A stretch of DNA of 6,358 nt from an uncultured Oscillospiraceae bacterium (GTDB lineage Bacteria; Bacillota; Clostridia; Oscillospirales; Ruminococcaceae): the NCBI GenBank assembly GCA_934513685.1, contig CAKSWY010000043.1:1-6358 (forward strand). The letters are read 5' to 3'. Position 1 is the first letter of the stretch. Each line of letters opens with the position of its first letter. Below, one piece after another: positions 1 through 4,830 of this stretch. Under the pieces are notes generated by a model. That model was not told where the DNA came from, did not search any database, and saw nothing but the letters and a program-made list of their open reading frames with translations. The position numbers and the translations under genes are program-made.

Positions 1-263
1 AACAGACCGATGAGGTACTTTTCCGCCACCAGCGTCTTTTTGCTCACCGGAAGCGTCCGGCCATACTCCACCCAACCGACACTCTGATCGTAGGCAAGCA
101 GGTTCACCGGCAAGATGCCCAGAAAAACGGCCGCATAACTCACCGGGAACACATAGGCGCTCGATGTGCTGAACACCCACACCAGCACAAATGCAACAGT
201 CAGGTACATGGCTTTCATACTGGTTCTGACCTGATACCAATCCTTCAACAGCAACCCTTTCAT
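1..263 (-). CDS. ABC-2 type transporter permease, N-terminal part (cut by window edge)
   Basis: This is the membrane partner of the ATPase encoded just upstream, expected to form the transport channel of a small ABC exporter or membrane-stress module. About 87 codons are visible, starting MKGLLLKDWYQV. That opening, a basic/amphipathic start (KDWYQVR) before the first helix, is typical of ABC-2 permeases paired with YtrA-type regulators. Two hydrophobic segments are visible, about residues 17-33 and 40-58, followed by a polar stretch containing GRTLPVSKKTLVAEKY, a motif often seen in this permease group after helix two. The ATG at 263-261 overlaps the TGA of the ATPase (ATGA), and GGGGAG lies 8 nt upstream, so the two are translationally coupled. 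The rest of the gene lies to the left of the window. The substrate cannot be told from the sequence. Confidence 0.82.
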   Translation of the reverse strand, partial: MKGLLLKDWYQVRTSMKAMYLTVAFVLVWVFSTSSAYVFPVSYAAVFLGILPVNLLAYDQSVGWVEYGRTLPVSKKTLVAEKYLIGL

Positions 264-1108
264 CGCATATTCTCCCCTTTCACCATCAATACAAACAGTT
301 CCTCGATACTCACCGGTGTCAGGGTGCTGCCCAACGGGACAAGTTCCCTTTTCACCAGTGCCTCGGCCCCGTAGGCTGTCACCCGATGGCTGACGATGGC
401 GTTTTTATCCAGCTCCTCCAATTGCCCGGCAGTGCCGTGCCAGAGGGCGTATTCTTCCCGCAGGGTGTCTTTGTCCTCGCAGAGTAGGAGCCTGCCCTTG
501 TGCAGGAAGGCAATGGTGTCGCAGAGCTTTTCCAGATCACTGACAATGTGGGACGAGATAAGAATGGCGTGGTCTTCGTCCCGCACAAAATCCAGCAGAA
601 GATCGATGAGCTCATCCCGCACCACCGGGTCCAGGCCGCTGGTGGCTTCGTCCAGAAGCAGCAGCTTCGGATGGTGGGACAATGCCACTGCAAGGCAGAG
701 TTTCATCTTCATGCCGGTGGAGTATTCGTTATACTTTTTCTTAGCAGGCAGTTCAAAGCGCTTGCAAAATCCGGCATAGACCCCGGCGTCCCAATTGCGG
801 TAGATGCCCGCCATCACCTTTCCCACCTGTTCGGCGGTCAGGCAGGTGGGGATGCCATCGCCGCTCAGCACCACGCCGATGTCCTCCTTGGTGCAGGGGA
901 ATGCTTCTAGGTCGTCTTTCCCCAGCACCCGGATGGTGCCGGACTCCGGTGGAAGTATTCCCAAAATCAGCTTCAGGGTCGTGCTCTTGCCCGCACCGTT
1001 CTCGCCGATGAGGCCGCAGACCGTGCCGCCGGGCAGGGTCAAATCGATAGGGCCCAGGGTAAAATCCGGATACGTTTTCTGTACGCCGTGCAGTTCCAGC
1101 GCGTTCAT
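260..1108 (-). CDS. ABC transporter ATP-binding protein (YtrB-like)
   Basis: This 282-residue cytoplasmic ATPase powers the adjacent ABC-2 permease. It has all the core nucleotide-binding motifs: Walker A GENGAGKST (35-43), a degenerate signature YSTGMKMKL (about 129-137) in place of LSGGQ, Walker B LLLLDE (149-154), D-loop SGLD (157-160) and switch histidine in SSHIVSD (H187). The region after the nucleotide-binding core (about 215-282) is an extra C-terminal domain, as in single-domain exporter ATPases. The Q-loop position reads IGVVLSGDG and shows no obvious glutamine. Start choice: an in-frame GTG at 1123 and an ATG at 1114 also exist, but GGAGG at 1120-1116 is 7 nt before the ATG at 1108 and too close to the others. 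The gene follows the GntR regulator after 2 nt and overlaps the permease by 4 nt. Its position in the operon suggests drug, peptide or cell-envelope stress export, which is inference. Confidence 0.93.
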   Translation of the reverse strand: MNALELHGVQKTYPDFTLGPIDLTLPGGTVCGLIGENGAGKSTTLKLILGILPPESGTIRVLGKDDLEAFPCTKEDIGVVLSGDGIPTCLTAEQVGKVMAGIYRNWDAGVYAGFCKRFELPAKKKYNEYSTGMKMKLCLAVALSHHPKLLLLDEATSGLDPVVRDELIDLLLDFVRDEDHAILISSHIVSDLEKLCDTIAFLHKGRLLLCEDKDTLREEYALWHGTAGQLEELDKNAIVSHRVTAYGAEALVKRELVPLGSTLTPVSIEELFVLMVKGENMR

Positions 1109-1110
1109 CT

Positions 1111-1482
1111 TCATTCCTCCCACAGCAGTTCCAGCATTTCGACAAGGTCGTTCTTTGCCAGCCCGCAGGACGCCGCCAGCCGGACGGCCTCCGTCAGGTG
1201 CGATTCAATTTGCTTCAGATTCTCCTCCCGGAGCAGTTCCGTGTTTTTCGCCGCCACGAAGAAGCCTTTGGCCGGGATGGCATACAGAAAGCCCTCCTTT
1301 TCCAGCTCATCGTAGGCGCGTTTGGTCGTGATGACGCTGATGCGCAGGTCGCGCGCCAGCGCCCGGATGGACGGCAGCGCCTCGTCCGGCTGCAGATTAC
1401 CGTTCAATATCTCATTTTTGATCTGGGTATAGATCTGGTCATAGATCGGTGCCCCGCTTTTGTTGTCGATGAAAAGATTCAC
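1111..1482 (-). CDS. GntR-family transcriptional regulator, YtrA subfamily
   Basis: This 123-residue regulator probably represses its own ABC operon. The N-terminal winged helix-turn-helix spans about residues 10-76: GAPIYDQIYTQIKNEI opens it, LPSIRALARDL and ISVITTKRAYDELEKEGF form the recognition region, and AKGFFVA forms the wing. Only about 45 residues follow, predicted as two helices. This is the short effector/dimerisation tail that defines the YtrA subfamily and is far smaller than FadR or HutC domains. The start is taken as the GTG at 1482-1480, giving VNLFIDNKSG. A purine-rich site (GGAGG at 1497-1493, running into GGGGGGAG) lies just upstream. An upstream extension to 1545 would run through the promoter, so I reject it. 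The stop codon lies 2 nt before the ATPase start, and the ATPase ribosome site lies inside the last codons of this gene. The inducer is unknown. Confidence 0.9.
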   Translation of the reverse strand: MNLFIDNKSGAPIYDQIYTQIKNEILNGNLQPDEALPSIRALARDLRISVITTKRAYDELEKEGFLYAIPAKGFFVAAKNTELLREENLKQIESHLTEAVRLAASCGLAKNDLVEMLELLWEE

Positions 1483-1504
1483 ATCGCTCCCCCCTCCGTT
1501 TCGT

Positions 1505-1518
1505 CTGTACATGTACAG
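1505..1518. promoter_or_regulatory. Perfect 14-bp palindrome, likely GntR operator
   Basis: The sequence CTGTACATGTACAG is its own reverse complement. It covers the predicted transcription start and touches the -10 hexamer of the GntR-ABC promoter. A further CTGTA half-site lies 9 nt to the right on the minus strand. YtrA-type repressors usually bind inverted repeats in their own promoter, so this is the best candidate operator. Binding itself is inferred. Confidence 0.65.
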
Positions 1519-1545
1519 TATATACAGTTGACACAGAGTTGTCAA
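1517..1545 (-). promoter_or_regulatory. Sigma-A-type promoter of the GntR-ABC operon
   Basis: Reading the minus strand, a perfect -35 TTGACA (1545-1540) is followed after exactly 17 nt by -10 TATACT (1522-1517). This predicts transcription starting near 1510, about 28 nt before the GTG start of the regulator. It is the only promoter I see for the three-gene operon. Inverted repeats overlap both promoter elements, which suggests tight repression. Confidence 0.85.
1528..1545. promoter_or_regulatory. Inverted repeat TTGACA-N6-TGTCAA over the -35 element
   Basis: Two 6-bp arms (1528-1533 and 1540-1545) flank a 6-bp spacer, and the right arm is the -35 hexamer of the GntR-ABC promoter on the minus strand. 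It may be a second operator, or it may arise by chance because one arm is a consensus -35. Its sequence differs from the palindrome at 1505-1518, so one protein recognising both is not obvious. Confidence 0.35.
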
Positions 1546-1556
1546 GAGGCAACTGC

Positions 1557-1593
1557 AAAAAAGCAGCCGCTCCCAACGGGAACGGCTGCTTTT
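1557..1593 (-). terminator. Rho-independent terminator of the acpP-proS operon
   Basis: The stem pairs 1559-1569 with 1583-1593 (11 bp, AAAAGCAGCCG against CGGCTGCTTTT). It continues past a C/A mismatch with a further 4 bp to a 3-nt loop at 1575-1577. On the minus strand the hairpin is followed by a run of six T (complement of 1562-1557). It lies 31 nt past the proS stop codon and also insulates the GntR promoter from read-through. Confidence 0.88.
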
Positions 1594-1623
1594 GGTTTTT
1601 CTTATGCAGTTCCTGCGAACGGC

Positions 1624-3063
1624 TCAGTAGGCCACGCCCCAATAGACCATAGCCTTGGCGGGCTTGCCGCAGCAGGGGCAGACATCGCTCAGGTGCTCCT
1701 GCGCGAAGGGCATGCAGCGGCTGGACAGACCTGCTTCTTCCTTCATCTTCATCTCGCAGGCCAGGTCGCCGCACCACATGGTCTTGATATAGCCGGTGTT
1801 GGCCTTGGCCAGCTCCTTGACCTCGTCCATGGTGGTGGCTGCCCAGGTGCGCTTTTCGCGGTTGGCCAGAGCGCGCTCGTACAGGTCCTTGCGCAGGGCC
1901 TCCAGCTGGGCCGGGATGGCCGTTTCCAGCTCGTCCAGAGAGACGAAGATCTTCTCGCGGGTGTCGCGGCGGACCAGGACGCACTGGTTCTTTTCCAGAT
2001 CCTTGGGGCCGATCTCCAGGCGGAGGGGCACACCCTTCATCTCCCACTGGGAGAACTTCCAGCCGGGGGCGTTGTCGCTGTCGTCCAGCTTGACGCGGGC
2101 GTACTTGCTGATCTTCTCAGCCAGCTCCGCGGCCTTCTCAGAAACACCGGGCTTGTGGGCGGCGATGGGCACGACCACGACCTGGATAGGAGCCACAGCG
2201 GGCGGCAGGATCAGGCCGTCGTCGTCGCCGTGGGTCATGATGATGGCACCCACCAGACGGGTCGAAACGCCCCAGCTGGTCTGGAACGGGTGGTGCAGCT
2301 GGTTGTCGCGGCCGGTGAAGGTCACGTCATAGGCCTTGCTGAACTTGTCGCCGAAGTAGTGGCTGGTGCCGCTCTGCAGGGCCTTGCCGTCCTTCATCAT
2401 CGCCTCGATGGTGTAGGTCGCCTCGGCACCGGCAAACTTCTCCTTGTCGGTCTTGCGGCCCTTGACAACGGGGATGCACAGGTCGTGCTCGGCAAAATCG
2501 GCGTAGCAGTTCAGCTGCTGCTCGGTCTCGGCCTTGGCCTCCTCGGCGGTCTCGTGGATGGTGTGGCCCTCCTGCCACCAGAACTCACGGGTGCGCAGGA
2601 ACGGGCGGGTGGATTTCTCCCAGCGGACGACGCTGCACCACTGGTTGTACAGCATGGGCAGGTCGCGGTAGGAGTGCAGCACATGGCTGAAATGGTCGCA
2701 GAACATCGTCTCGCTGGTGGGGCGCACCGCAAGGCGCTCCTCCAGCGGGTCGCTGCCGCCGGCGGTGACCCAGGCGACCTCGGGCGCAAAGCCGTTGACC
2801 AGCTCGCCCTCCTTCTTCAGCAGGCTCTCGGGGATGAGCACGGGCATGGCCACGTTCTCATGGCCGGTGGCCTTGAAGCGGGCGTCCAGATTTTTCTGGA
2901 TGTTTTCCCAGATGGCGTAGCCATAGGGGCGCAGCACAACAAAGCCCTTGACGCTGGAATACTCGACCAGCTCGGCCTTCGTGCAGATGTCGGTGTACCA
3001 CTGGGCGAAGTCGACCTCCTGAGCGGTGATCGCCTCGACCATTTTTTTCTTATCGTTTGCCAT
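1624..3063 (-). CDS. proS: Prolyl-tRNA synthetase, short archaeal/eukaryotic-like type
   Basis: This 479-residue cytoplasmic class II enzyme charges tRNA-Pro with proline using ATP. Visible motifs are RPTSE (114-118, the TXE proline-binding element), motif 2 around VVRWEKSTRPFLRTREF (145-161), and motif 3 with SWGVSTRLVGAIIMTHGDDDGL (263-284) leading into ILPP. The anticodon-binding domain starts near 292 (PIQVVVVPI). The C-terminal domain carries C431, C436, C462 and C465 in a CX4C...CX2C pattern, a zinc-site layout of this subtype, and the protein ends in Tyr, also typical. It lacks the roughly 180-residue editing insert of the long bacterial ProRS (about 570 residues), so it is the compact form. 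The ATG at 3063 is chosen because MANDKKKMVEAI matches the family start and GAGG lies about 11 nt upstream. The frame stays open further upstream, but that part runs into acpP. It lies 40 nt after acpP with no terminator between, so the two are probably co-transcribed. Confidence 0.97.
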   Translation of the reverse strand: MANDKKKMVEAITAQEVDFAQWYTDICTKAELVEYSSVKGFVVLRPYGYAIWENIQKNLDARFKATGHENVAMPVLIPESLLKKEGELVNGFAPEVAWVTAGGSDPLEERLAVRPTSETMFCDHFSHVLHSYRDLPMLYNQWCSVVRWEKSTRPFLRTREFWWQEGHTIHETAEEAKAETEQQLNCYADFAEHDLCIPVVKGRKTDKEKFAGAEATYTIEAMMKDGKALQSGTSHYFGDKFSKAYDVTFTGRDNQLHHPFQTSWGVSTRLVGAIIMTHGDDDGLILPPAVAPIQVVVVPIAAHKPGVSEKAAELAEKISKYARVKLDDSDNAPGWKFSQWEMKGVPLRLEIGPKDLEKNQCVLVRRDTREKIFVSLDELETAIPAQLEALRKDLYERALANREKRTWAATTMDEVKELAKANTGYIKTMWCGDLACEMKMKEEAGLSSRCMPFAQEHLSDVCPCCGKPAKAMVYWGVAY

Positions 3064-3103
3064 TTCTCTTTTCCTCACACTTTGTAAAACCGGGGACAGG
3101 CGC

Positions 3104-3340
3104 TCAGATACGCTCCTCCAGATAGTTGACCACATCACCGACGGTGTGGAAGTTCTCGATGTCCTCATCGGGGATCTCAACGCCGAACTCGTCGGACAAG
3201 GTGGTGATCATATCAATAACGTCAAGGCTGTCTGCGCCGAAATCGTTGACAATGTCGCTGTCGGGGGTAATCTTTTCAGGCTCGACCTCAAGCTGGTCGG
3301 CCAGATAGTCACGGATGCGGCTGAAAACTTCGGAATCCAT
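3104..3340 (-). CDS. acpP: Acyl carrier protein
   Basis: This 78-residue acidic protein carries growing acyl chains on a 4'-phosphopantetheine arm during type II fatty acid synthesis in the cytoplasm. The attachment site is Ser38 in the hallmark GADSLDVIDMI. Its length, four-helix pattern and strongly acidic composition (EFGVEIPDEDIENFHTVGD after the site) are standard for AcpP. The ATG at 3340 is supported by AAGGAG 7 nt upstream. It is the first gene of an operon with proS and has its own strong promoter. No fab genes (fabD, fabG, fabF) are next to it in the window, so it is separated from its usual cluster. It could be the main ACP or a second specialised copy, and the sequence alone does not tell which. 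Confidence 0.96.
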   Translation of the reverse strand: MDSEVFSRIRDYLADQLEVEPEKITPDSDIVNDFGADSLDVIDMITTLSDEFGVEIPDEDIENFHTVGDVVNYLEERI

Positions 3341-3376
3341 ACTTTAACTCCTTTTTATACACAGATATACATTTAA

Positions 3377-3405
3377 TATATAGCGTATCTGCGGCCCAAT
3401 GTCAA
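3377..3405 (-). promoter_or_regulatory. Sigma-A-type promoter of acpP-proS
   Basis: On the minus strand, TTGACA (3405-3400) is followed after 17 nt by TATATA (3382-3377), placing the transcript start near 3370 and leaving a short AT-rich leader of about 30 nt before acpP. The sequence is near consensus, as expected for highly expressed acpP. It lies in the 121-nt divergent region shared with dapF, for which I find no equally clear promoter on the plus strand. Confidence 0.82.
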
Positions 3406-3461
3406 GGGGGTAAGTGTTAATTTTCCTGCAAAGTGCATACAGTGGCTGGGGAGGTGGGCAA

Positions 3462-4340
3462 GTGAAGCTGAATTTTACCAAAATGCAGGGCGCGGGCAAC
3501 GATTATATCTACGTGGACTGCCGCGCCCGGGGGCTGCCGCCGGATGCCGCCGCGTGGGCGGTGCAGCTTTCGCGGCGGCATTATTCGGTGGGCGCGGACG
3601 GCGTAATTTACCTCCGTCCCCCGCTGCTGCCGGGTGGTGACGCGGCCATGCGGATGTTCAACTCGGACGGCAGCGAGGGCGCCATGTGCGGCAACGGCGT
3701 GCGCTGCGCGGCGGAATTTTTGTACACGCACGGCCTGCGGCGGGACTGCCTGCATATTGACACGCCCCGCGCCGGGCAGCGCACCGTGCGCCGGGCCGGG
3801 GACGGCCTGTGGCAGGTCGAGATGGGCCGCTTTTCCGCCGCCGGGGCGGATGTGGGCGCGGTGGGGCTGGGCGGCGCGCCGCTGCTGGATGTGCCCTTGT
3901 GCGCGGGCGGGCGCAGCTGGCGGGTCAACTGTCTGGCCGTCGGCAACCCGCACTGCGTAATTTTTACGCAGTGCGCTCCGCCCGCCGGGCCGGAGCTGGC
4001 GGCCTATGGCCGTGCGCTGGAGCACCACCCGGCCTTCCCCGGCGGCATCAATGTCGAGTTTGTTCAGCAGGTCAGCCCCACCGGGCTGGCCGTCACCGTG
4101 TGGGAGCGCGGCAGCGGGGCCACGCTGGCCTGCGGTACCGGGGCCTGTGCCTGCGCTGCAGCCGCCGTGCTGACCGGGCGCTGCGCCCGCAGCGTGCCGA
4201 TTCTGGTGCAAATGCCGGGCGGCACGCTGGAGGTGCAGGTGCTGCGGGATGACACCCTGCTGCTGACCGGCGATGCCGCCGCAACATTTAGCGGAACGGC
4301 ATTGATTCAGCCTTGCAAAGCGCCGCCGGGTGTGGTATGA
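3462..4340 (+). CDS. dapF: Diaminopimelate epimerase
   Basis: DapF interconverts LL- and meso-diaminopimelate, the last step before lysine and a building block of peptidoglycan, using two cysteines without cofactor. The protein has 292 residues, slightly longer than the usual 270-280. The N-terminal KMQGAGNDYIYVD (7-19) is the family opening. The first catalytic cysteine is C76 in MCGNGVRC within FNSDGSEGAMCGNG, and the second is C224 in ERGSGATLACGTGA. VGNPHCVIF (160-168) is also conserved. The GTG at 3462 is the start because GGGGAGG lies 7 nt upstream and the family sequence begins there. An in-frame GTG at 3414 would add 16 unrelated residues. The gene is noticeably GC-rich, with many GCC, GGC and CGC codons, more so than acpP. 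No other lysine-pathway gene is in the window. It is divergent from acpP and is followed by the metalloregulator. Confidence 0.97.
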   Translation: MKLNFTKMQGAGNDYIYVDCRARGLPPDAAAWAVQLSRRHYSVGADGVIYLRPPLLPGGDAAMRMFNSDGSEGAMCGNGVRCAAEFLYTHGLRRDCLHIDTPRAGQRTVRRAGDGLWQVEMGRFSAAGADVGAVGLGGAPLLDVPLCAGGRSWRVNCLAVGNPHCVIFTQCAPPAGPELAAYGRALEHHPAFPGGINVEFVQQVSPTGLAVTVWERGSGATLACGTGACACAAAAVLTGRCARSVPILVQMPGGTLEVQVLRDDTLLLTGDAAATFSGTALIQPCKAPPGVV

Positions 4341-4341
4341 T
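4313..4341 (+). promoter_or_regulatory. Promoter of the DtxR-family regulator, overlapping the end of dapF
   Basis: TTGCAA (4313-4318) and TATGAT (4336-4341) are spaced by exactly 17 nt, and TG at 4333-4334 makes an extended -10. The stop codon TGA of dapF (4338-4340) falls inside the -10 hexamer. The transcript should start near 4348. The regulator can therefore be transcribed alone as well as by read-through from dapF. Confidence 0.75.
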
Positions 4342-4395
4342 AGATGCAATAACAAGTTGAACAAACTTTCAACCCGGAAGGTGGGCTGCATCTAT
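4340..4395 (+). repeat. 9-bp inverted repeat bracketing the regulator's leader and start codon
   Basis: ATAGATGCA at 4340-4348 is the exact reverse complement of TGCATCTAT at 4387-4395, and the right arm includes the first two bases of the regulator's ATG. The left arm lies at or just before the predicted transcript start, so the stem can form fully only in RNA that reads through from dapF. Any effect on translation is inferred. Confidence 0.5.
4356..4373. promoter_or_regulatory. Inverted repeat GTTGAA-N6-TTCAAC, possible metalloregulator operator
   Basis: Two 6-bp arms with a 6-bp spacer lie just downstream of the predicted transcript start of the DtxR-family gene. DtxR/MntR proteins often repress their own genes from palindromes at such positions. 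The sequence does not match a DtxR, IdeR or MntR consensus that I know, so the role is tentative. It could instead fold as a small leader hairpin. Confidence 0.35.
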
Positions 4396-4777
4396 GAACA
4401 TTCACGAATCCGCAGAGGACTATCTCGAAAAAATCCTGATGCTGCAGGAGCAAAAAGGCTCTGTGCGCTCGATTGACATTGCTGTGGCGATGGGCTTTTC
4501 CAAGCCGAGCGTCAGCGTTGCTATGAAAAATCTGCGCGAGAACGGCTATATTTCGATGGACCCGGATGGCTACATCAAGCTGGAGGCCCCCGGCATGGAG
4601 ATTGCCCAGCGCATTTATGGCCGCCACCGCAAGCTGACCGCGTTTTTTGTGGCCCTCGGCGTTGACCCCGACATTGCCGCCAAAGACGCCTGCAAGGTCG
4701 AGCACGACCTGAGCGAGGAAACGTACAGCAAGATGATTGCGTTTGCGGAGAAAGCCGAAAAAAAAGCGCAGAAGTAA
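4394..4777 (+). CDS. DtxR/MntR-family metal-dependent transcriptional regulator
   Basis: This 127-residue regulator is expected to bind Mn2+ or Fe2+ and repress metal-uptake genes. An N-terminal winged helix-turn-helix (about 5-64) includes ESAEDYLEKILML and the recognition helix SKPSVSVAMKNLRENGY. The dimerisation domain follows (RIYGRHRKLTAFFVALGV, then KDACKVEHDLS). By alignment with MntR, the metal ligands are D9, E12, H78, C100, E103 and H104. D9 is MntR-like, while C100 in the CXXEH motif is DtxR/IdeR-like. There is no C-terminal SH3/FeoA-like domain, so it has the short MntR layout and a lysine-rich end. The ATG at 4394 has a purine-rich GGAAGGTGGG upstream, with its AGG core about 11 nt from the start. 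It lies 53 nt after dapF and has its own promoter. No transporter gene is adjacent, so its targets are unknown. Confidence 0.92.
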   Translation: MNIHESAEDYLEKILMLQEQKGSVRSIDIAVAMGFSKPSVSVAMKNLRENGYISMDPDGYIKLEAPGMEIAQRIYGRHRKLTAFFVALGVDPDIAAKDACKVEHDLSEETYSKMIAFAEKAEKKAQK

Positions 4778-4786
4778 ATTTTGCCC

Positions 4787-4827
4787 AAAAATTGCCCGAT
4801 GGCATCAAGTGCCACCGGGCAATTTTT
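4787..4827. terminator. Bidirectional rho-independent terminator between convergent genes
   Basis: A long stem pairs 4787-4798 with 4816-4827 (12 bp) and, past one A/C mismatch, 4800-4804 with 4810-4814 (5 bp), around a 5-nt loop. It is flanked by five A on one side and five T on the other, so it works in both directions. It lies 9 nt after the regulator's stop and 3 nt after the stop of the opposing membrane-protein gene. Confidence 0.9.
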
Positions 4828-4830
4828 ACT

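Noticed and set aside
1483..1545. N-terminal extension of the GntR regulator to 1545
   Set aside because: The added 21 residues would be encoded by the promoter and palindrome and do not resemble the family. The GTG at 1482 has a ribosome site and starts the conserved domain.
1198..3087. A 629-codon open frame on the plus strand opposite proS and the GntR gene
   Set aside because: It lies antisense to well-supported genes, its translation is rich in Gly, Ala, Val and Leu with no recognisable motif, and GC-rich coding DNA commonly leaves such opposite frames open. It also crosses the terminator at 1557-1593.
3064..3180. N-terminal extension of ProRS to 3180
   Set aside because: It overlaps the end of acpP in another frame and is Ser/Arg-rich and unlike the family. 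MANDKKK at 3063 fits the known start.
3417..4391. A 324-codon open frame on the minus strand opposite dapF
   Set aside because: dapF has both catalytic cysteine motifs and a good start. The opposite frame is Arg, Ala, Gly and Pro-rich, as expected for the complement of GC-rich coding DNA.
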